The notes beneath the pieces were generated by a model that saw only the letters and a program-made list of their open reading frames with translations, was not told where the DNA came from and ran no database searches. A program made the position numbers and the translations under genes. A stretch of 64,000 bases of DNA, from positions 10,544,186 to 10,608,185 of the forward strand of contig OX442317.1 of NCBI GenBank assembly GCA_949358305.1, written 5' to 3'. Positions 57,061 through 64,000 of the stretch are shown here, piece after piece (positions within the stretch are counted from its first letter, which is position 1; each line of letters opens with the position of its first letter). The DNA is from Strigamia acuminata. Its lineage: Eukaryota > Arthropoda > Chilopoda > Geophilomorpha > Linotaeniidae.

Positions 57061-57854
57061 TTGTTTTATGGTTATTTAATGTGTTTTTGTAGCATTCAAA
57101 ATGTTTTGTTGCCTAATTTCTCGTTTTGGCGCCAACTGTTTGTTTGACAACGCCGTGTCAGAATTTAGGGATGATTCTGCTTTGGTTTCTAATTAAAAAA
57201 AAAATGTTGTTTTAATTTCAATTGTAACTGCTTATTATAACGTTATTATTAGTATTTTGTAAAGGTTCATTTTTTTTCCATGTTAATAAAAAATGAAGTA
57301 ACTTTCGGTGAAAAAAAAAACAGTTAAATGCGGATCAAAATTAAACACACACGAGAAGTTTAATAAACGTCCCGGCGTTTATTCGAGGCAATACGGTACA
57401 TTTGTGAAACCCAACTTGGAACCCGAAAATAACGTGGGGCCGTCTGAACACCTGGATTTGAATTTTCGTCTACGCGCGCGCCGACGCATGGGGAATGCGG
57501 GGTGGGGTTCCTTCCCAGTGTTCCGAACGAGTCAATTTCACCCCGAAAATATCCCGAAATTGCTGATACATGCATTTCGAGCCAGAAATATTGATCTTCA
57601 TGTAAATTTTGATTGTTTAGCTTTTTTTTGAAATTTTACAAATTTTTCTCATCTCCTGCCTTCCTCGCTCATTTAACACCAAAATGGCCTGCATTGAGGA
57701 TTTTTCCCATAATCCTTTTCACACGTATGGAGCGCAAACAGTCGCAATAAATGAAATCAGCGGAATTCGGCCTTGAGTTTGCGACGCCATCTTGAATACG
57801 AGTAACAGCACAGTATGGTGTCAATTATTCGAACTGATCGTAAGGCATGGGACA
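57061..57854. other. Unassigned, contains one more CGTTTATTCGAGGCAA unit
   Basis: The word CCCGGCGTTTATTCGAGGCA recurs near 57370. A YY1-like GACGCCATCTTG occurs near 57785. No gene. Confidence 0.4.
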
Positions 57855-60800
57855 AAAATTGATTAAAAACGAACAAACATGATTAAAAATCAACAAAAAT
57901 CGACTGAAATCGGACAATAATCAATTCAGAATGACAAATAACGATTAAAATTGGCAAAAATTGTCACAAATAGAGAAAAACCGATTAAAAATCAGCAAGA
58001 AACCAATAGAAATTGATAAAATCAAATAAAAATTAACAAATATCCATTTTGTTTGCTTTTAAACAAATTAAGAACTTTGAAAACACACGACAATTTTAAA
58101 CAGTAAACACCGGGGTCAAATAAGCGCCGCTACTCGTTTAAACACCGGGGAGGTGTTAGTGAAGTGCCTCGAGTGGAGAAATTAATAAACGCTCGAGGCA
58201 CCACGGTAGGCTTATTAAACACAAAATATGAAACGCTCGATCTTCAACAGGCGCACACGCCCGAGAACACCTCGGCATGCCTCAGCACTCTCCAAGAAAC
58301 GAGAAAAACCAAGGCAAAAAAAAAAAAATACACCAAAATTAGGACTAAAATCAAACACACATGGGGCCCGGAAGATTGATAACATCCCGGCATATATTCA
58401 AGGCAGTACGCCATGTTTTTTCCACCATTTTGTAAGTTTATTTCAATATTCATAAAGTTTATTGCTTTTTGTATCATTAGTAGTATTCCCTTGTGTGATG
58501 TGGTTTTATAAATATCACACACAACTGCTTCTGCTGTTTTCTTCACGTTTATGCTTCGTGTATGCACGTGAAGCCCTCGCACATCTTTTGAGCACCTGTA
58601 CACATTTGGACACGCTCAAGGTGCTACATCGCGCGCTCAAACGCACTAGATCGCGCGCGCAAACGCGCTACATCACGCATATTAGGGATAAGAACGGACC
58701 GGGATAGGGACTGGACTGGTAATGTTTGCCCTATGCGGATACGGGACGGGACGGGATTACAGTTGCTAAATTCGTACTGCGAGGCGGAGACAATTTTCTA
58801 ATTCCAGTTGTTATTTATCACTATTAAGCCTAATATTGAGCCTGATAATGCTAAAATAAAGTAAATAAACAACAACAACAAACTCATTATTAAAAGTAAA
58901 TTACACTGTATGACCAAAATATTGTTGTTTCTTTACTTTATTTTAGCATTATTAGGCCTAATATTAGGCTTAATACTGATTTATTTCAATTATGCAATCA
59001 TACGCGCGTATTACGCTAACGTAATGGACCCGGGACGGGTCGGGACCCGAAAATTGGTCCCGTTCTCATCCCTAACGCATATATATCGCAGACATATCGC
59101 GCCCACGACAAAGCACAAACCCATGGCAGTCACCAAAGAATATTTACGCCGCTTCCACGCACGTTTTATTTTCTCACAGGCCTCTACACATTTAACTTGC
59201 GCGCGCACTTGCTACGTGCTCGTGTGGTCACAATAAATACCTAATTTTCATTAAAATAACGAATGAACGAAATCACTTCAACCACACTTGCTACGGTCGA
59301 CGCATCGACGGCGATTCGCATGCGTTACCCCAAATACCGATCAAAAATCGCAGAAAACACTAATCCCGACCCAAAAACCGCCAAAATTACCCTCAACACA
59401 CCCCAACAACCTTCCACCACTTAAATTACACCGGAAAAAAAACAATTTCAAACCGAAAAATCAACAAAAAAGGCCAAAAAAATATTGCAAACAAAGAGAA
59501 AAGATCAATTATCGAGGCAAATCCCCACCACAAAACAACGCATCGCCGGTAAACACTTAAGCGTACAGTGCACAACACTACTGTTTATTTTCAATGATCC
59601 AATAAATAAAATTTGAAACAAAGTTGAGTGGAATTGTACGTTTCTTGTATATTAAAGTTTTTATTTTGTTTGTTTACACTTAATTTTTTTTTTCCATCAT
59701 AGAATGGCGACTCGATACTTTTGTAGCTCGAATTCACTTCGTAAACGTAATCGGTGTTCATCACGCGTCAATGCGCTCGTGCAATAGTATAGGCGCGCAT
59801 ACGATTTGATGCGCGCAAAACTTGCAAAACTTGCACGGAATTTGGGCAATTTTTGACAATTTTCAGCAGATTTTTGCCTGTATTTGACAAATTTCAGAAG
59901 ATTTTTGCCTATATTTGACAAATTTCAGAAGATTTCCTCAATCCTCAAACATTTGCTGAAATTTCTCATAAAATTTCTAAAATTAATTGAAATTTGTCTG
60001 AAATTTGTCTGCAATTTGTCAAATATTGTCAAAAATCCGTGGAAATTTGTCAAATACTGGCAAAAATCCATGTAAATTTGTCAAAAATTGCCATAATTCG
60101 GTGCAAATTGTGTTAGACATTGGAAAAATTTATTTTAACGCTTCCAACGCGCCAGTAAATCGCGCGTGCACACGCGTGGATTTTTCGTCATAGTTGGATG
60201 CGCGCAAACCTCACGTAACTTGCGCCAAAATTTGGCAATTTTTGACAAATTTCAGCAGATTTTTGCCAGTATTTGACAAATTTCCACTGATTTTTGACAA
60301 TATTTGACCCAACAACTGCGCCACGTTCCAGGCGCCGGTTTAGGCATTTTAGACCCGTTTTAGACCGTTTTAGATGGCGAAAACGTTCTCTCCATCATTT
60401 TCTACCCCTGGGTGAGGTTTTCAGCGTTCATGATTGATGAAAAAGCTGTTTTCTAACTAGCTGTCCCATTGCTAGTTTTGGCGTCAGGTTTTAGCAACCT
60501 TCCGATCCGACTCTGTCGTCTGCACGACCTCCAAGACCGTTTTAGGGTTAATTTGAGTCAAATAATTCATTCTGGGATTGTTTTGGGTTTTTTACAAGTG
60601 TGTTTTTGTAGTTTTTATTGGTTTCAAACATTGTCAATTCTTTATACAAGTGTAACTTTCATTTCTCTGTATTTTGAGAACTTTGCATTGCAGCAAAGTT
60701 CATTTCTTGCCCCTTAATTATTGTGTAATTGTTGGTTTTCAAGCCCGTTTTTTAACAATAACTTTATTTGAAGTGCCTATTGTTTCAGGCACGTGCTTCC

Positions 60801-61084
60801 ACGTGCCTTTTATTGTTGAGCAATTTCTTGGGCAGTTGCGCTCCTGTTGCTAGCATTACCGCGCGTTCTCCGCGCGCGTACTCGCGCGTTTCGCATCACA
60901 CACATTCGGGTTCAATGGCCTATCGCGGCGGCACATTGTGTGGCATAGCGCGGCACGTTGCAATTACGTGACGTGGCACGTTGCTGTTACGTGACGCAAT
61001 AGCCAGTATTTAAGCAGGGGATTCCATCATCGTTTACACAAATGCGCATTGCAACGTGGAGGCGCATTCGAGTCCTTTTCCCAA
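57855..61084 (-). repeat. Block S, right arm (inverted), with insertion
   Basis: Inverted counterpart of 46387-49245 read from right to left. The match is interrupted between about 58035 and 59345 by sequence absent from the left arm. The two arms are about 8.6 kb apart. Confidence 0.85.
58683..59074. mobile_element. hAT-type MITE, 392 bp
   Basis: Inverted ends TAGGGATAAGAACGG and CCGTTCTCATCCCTA with an exact 8-bp duplication ACGCATAT (58675-58682 and 59075-59082). Inner GGGACGGGACGGGA and paired TAAGCCTAATATT/TAGGCCTAATATT blocks. It lies inside the extra block of the right S arm. Confidence 0.92.
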
Positions 61085-61405
61085 GCGTTGAAAAAGGACA
61101 AAACTCGTATTCGATTCGAAAGCGAATCGAATACGATTTTTGTCCTTTTTCAACGCAAAATTGTATTCGATTCGCTTTCGAATCGAATACGAGTTTTGCC
61201 CTTCTTCAACGCGAAATCGTATTCGACTCGTTTTCGAGTCGAATGCGAATTTTGCCCTTCTTCAACGCGAAATCGTATTCGACTCGCTTTCGAATCGAAT
61301 ACGAGTTTTGCCCTTCTTCAACGCGAAATCGTATTCGACTCGTTTTCGAGTCGAGTACGAATTTTGCCCTTCTTCAACGCGAAATCGTATTCGATTCGCT
61401 TTCGA
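61085..61405. repeat. Hairpin array A5 (mixed class I and II)
   Basis: About six units. Includes a chimeric hairpin near 61280 with a class I left stem (TCGACTCG) and a class II right stem (CGAATCGA). Confidence 0.9.
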
Positions 61406-63140
61406 ATCGTATACGAGATGGTCGATTTTTGTTTCCCGGACTTTGATTCGTATTCGAGTTGTTACGAGTTCGTATTTTGATCGTATTCGTATTCGAATCG
61501 AATTCGAATCGTATTCGAATCGAATACGAATCGAATTCGAGTCGTATTCGAGATGGTCGATGATTTCCACTCGCTCGTATACGCGTTGTATACGAGCTCG
61601 TATTTTGATCGTAATCGTAAACGAATCGTTTACAAGTCGTATACAAGTTGTATACGACGTGTATACACCTCGTATACGAACGAAGTTTGTGAAAACACAA
61701 TTTCCAAATAAGACGTATGTGACTACTATGTGTTTTCATGTCGTAGTAAGTATCCGGTGGATTTTCCAAACTTCGTTCGTATACGAGGTGTATACACGTC
61801 GTATACAACTTGTATACGACTTGTAAACGATTCGTTTACGATTACGATCAAAATACGAGCTCGTATACAACGCGTATACGAGCAAGTGGAAATCATCGAC
61901 CATCTCGAATGCGACTCGAATACGATTCGAATACATCTCGAATACATCTCGAATACGAGTCGTACGAGTCAAAGTCCGGGAACGGGTCATCGACTATCTC
62001 GTATTCGAGTTGTTACGAGTTCGTATTTTGATCGTATTCGTATTCGAATCGAATTCGAATCGTATTCGAATCGAATACGAATCGAATTCGAGTCGTATTC
62101 GAGATGGTCGATGATTTCCACTCGCTCGTATACGCGTTGTATACGAGCTCGTATTTTGATCGTAATCGTAAACGAATCGTTTACAAGTCGTATACAAGTC
62201 GTATACGACGTGTATACACCTCGTATACGAACGAAGTTTGGAAAATCCACCGGACACTTACTACGACATGAAAACACATAGTAGTCACATACGTCTTATT
62301 TGGAAATTGTGTTTTCACAAACTTCGTTCGTATACGAGGTGTATACACGTCGTATACGACTTGTATACGACTTGTAAACGATTCGTTTACGATTACGATC
62401 AAAATACGAGCTCGTATACAACGCGTATACGAGCGAGTGGAAATCATCGACCATCTCGAATACGACTCGAATTCGATTAGTATTCGATTCGAATACGATT
62501 CGAATTCGATTCGAATACGAATACGATCAAAATACGAACTCGTAACAACTCGAATACGAGATAGTCGATGACCCGTTCCCGGACTTTGACTCGTACGACT
62601 CGTATTCGAGATGTATTCGAGATGTATTCGAATCGTATTCGAGTCGCATTCGAGATGGTCGATGATTTCCACTCGCTCGTATACGCGTTGTATACGAGCT
62701 CGTATTTTGATCGTAATCGTAAACGAATCGTTTACAAGTCGTATACAAGTCGTATACGACGTGTATACACCTCGTATACGAACGAAGTTTGGAAAATCCA
62801 CCGGACACTTACTACGACATGAAAACACATAGTAGTCACATACGTCTTATTTGGAAATTGTGTTTTCACAAACTTCGTTCGTATACGAGGTGTATACACG
62901 TCGTATACGACTTGTATACGACTTGTAAACGATTCGTTTACGATTACGATCAAAATACGAGCTCGTATACAACGCGTATACGAGCGAGTGGAAATCATCG
63001 ACCATCTCGAATACGACTCGAATTCGATTCGTATTCGATTCGAATACGATTCGAATTCGATTCGAATACGAATACGATCAAAATACGAACTCGTAACAAC
63101 TCGAATACAAATCAAAGTCCGGGAAACAAAAATCGACCAT
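61406..63140. repeat. Complex palindrome core, triplicated
   Basis: Three core units in a row: spacers at about 61682-61770 (forward), 62232-62330 (inverted) and 62783-62880 (inverted). They are joined by short segments containing GGGAACGGGTCATCGACTAT and its inverse. The block is roughly mirror-symmetric overall. Confidence 0.88.
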
Positions 63141-63726
63141 CTCGTATACGATTCGAAAGCGAATCGAATACGATTTCGCGTTGAAGAAGGGCAAAATTCG
63201 CATTCGACTCGAAAACGAGTCGAATACGAATTCGCATTCGACTCGAAAACGAGTCGAATACGATTTCGCGTTGAAGAAGGGCAAAACTCGCATTCGACTC
63301 GAAAACGAGTCGAATACGATTTCGCGTTGAGAAAGGGCAAAATTCGCATTCGACTCGAAAACGAGTCGAATACGATTTCGCGTCGAAGAAGGGCAAAATT
63401 CGCATTCGACTCGAAAACGAGTCGAATACGATTTCGCGTTGAAGAAGGGCAAAACTCGCATTCGACTCGAAAACGAGTCGAATACGATTTCGCGTTGAGA
63501 AAGGGCAAAATTCGCATTCGACTCGAAAACGAGTCGAATACGATTTCGCGTTGAAAAAGGACAAAACTCGTATTCGATTCAAAAGCGAATCGAATACGAT
63601 TTCGCGTTGAAAAAAAACAAAACTCGTATTCGATTCGAAAGCGAATCGAATACGATTTCGCGTTGAAAAAGGACAAAACTCGTATTCGATTCAAAAGCGA
63701 ATCAAATACGATTTCGCTTGGGAAAA
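63141..63726. repeat. Hairpin array A6
   Basis: Class I units next to the core, class II units towards the S block, in inverted orientation; the same inner/outer ordering of classes as on the opposite side. Confidence 0.9.
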
Positions 63727-64000
63727 GGACTCGAATGCGCCTCCACGTTGCAATGCGCATTTGTGTAAACGATGATGGAATCCCCTGCTTAAATACTGGC
63801 TATCGCGTCACGTAACAGCAACGTGCCACGTCACGTAATTGCAACGTGCCGCGCTATGCCACACAATGTGCCGCCGCGATAGGCCATCGAATCCGAATGT
63901 GTGTGATGCGAAACGCGAGTACGCGCGCGGAGAACGCGCGGCAATGCTAGCAACAGGAGCGCAACTGCCCAAGAAATTGCTCAACAATAAAAGGCACGTG
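63727..64000 (+). repeat. Block S, third copy (runs off window)
   Basis: Near-identical to 46387-46665 from CTCGAATGCGCCTCCACG to AATAAAAGGCACGTG; continues past the window edge. Confidence 0.9.

Overview
This window is animal nuclear DNA: split genes with short GT/AG introns, AT-rich intergenic DNA and abundant class I and class II transposons. Ro60 and a HEI10/CCNB1IP1-type ligase, together with full-length Ty1/copia, point to an invertebrate metazoan. I cannot name the species or phylum from the sequence.

Bases 1-31,000 are the gene-bearing part. In order: a secreted alpha-carbonic anhydrase (minus, running off the left edge), a divergent SLC6-type transporter (minus, with an in-frame TAG), a HEI10/CCNB1IP1-like meiotic RING ligase (minus, with 16- and 21-bp micro-exons), Ro60 (minus, 7 exons), SURF6 (plus, 4 exons) and cytosolic-type HMG-CoA synthase (plus, 7 coding exons). 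I assembled each gene by hand from splice sites, phase continuity and family motifs. Ro60 and SURF6 are head to head across about 1 kb. HMG-CoA synthase intron 2 holds a complete Ty1/copia element with identical LTRs and a 5-bp target duplication. Ro60 intron 4 holds a large palindromic Tc1/mariner-type element with a small hAT-type MITE nested inside. The genes have unrelated jobs (pH/CO2, solute transport, meiosis, small-RNA quality control, ribosome biogenesis, sterol/isoprenoid synthesis) and show no sign of a functional cluster.

Bases 31,000-41,000 show no gene I can support. They hold MITEs with clear target duplications (Harbinger-, piggyBac- and Tc1-like), minisatellites, a 5S-rRNA-like stretch, a mariner fragment and a Penelope-like GIY-YIG fragment.

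Bases 41,189-64,000 are a nested transposon complex. A 5'-truncated Ty3/gypsy end is abutted by the 5' half of a second copia element. Its gag is cut by a foldback structure whose long inverted arms are arrays of a 56-bp unit, each carrying a short hairpin. The hairpins occur in two main classes that differ by compensatory changes. A second, larger inverted repeat (about 46.4-49.2 kb against 57.9-61.1 kb) carries a different later insertion in each arm: a solo LTR on one side and a block with a hAT-type MITE on the other. The long open frames across the hairpin arrays follow from the repeat composition and are not genes.
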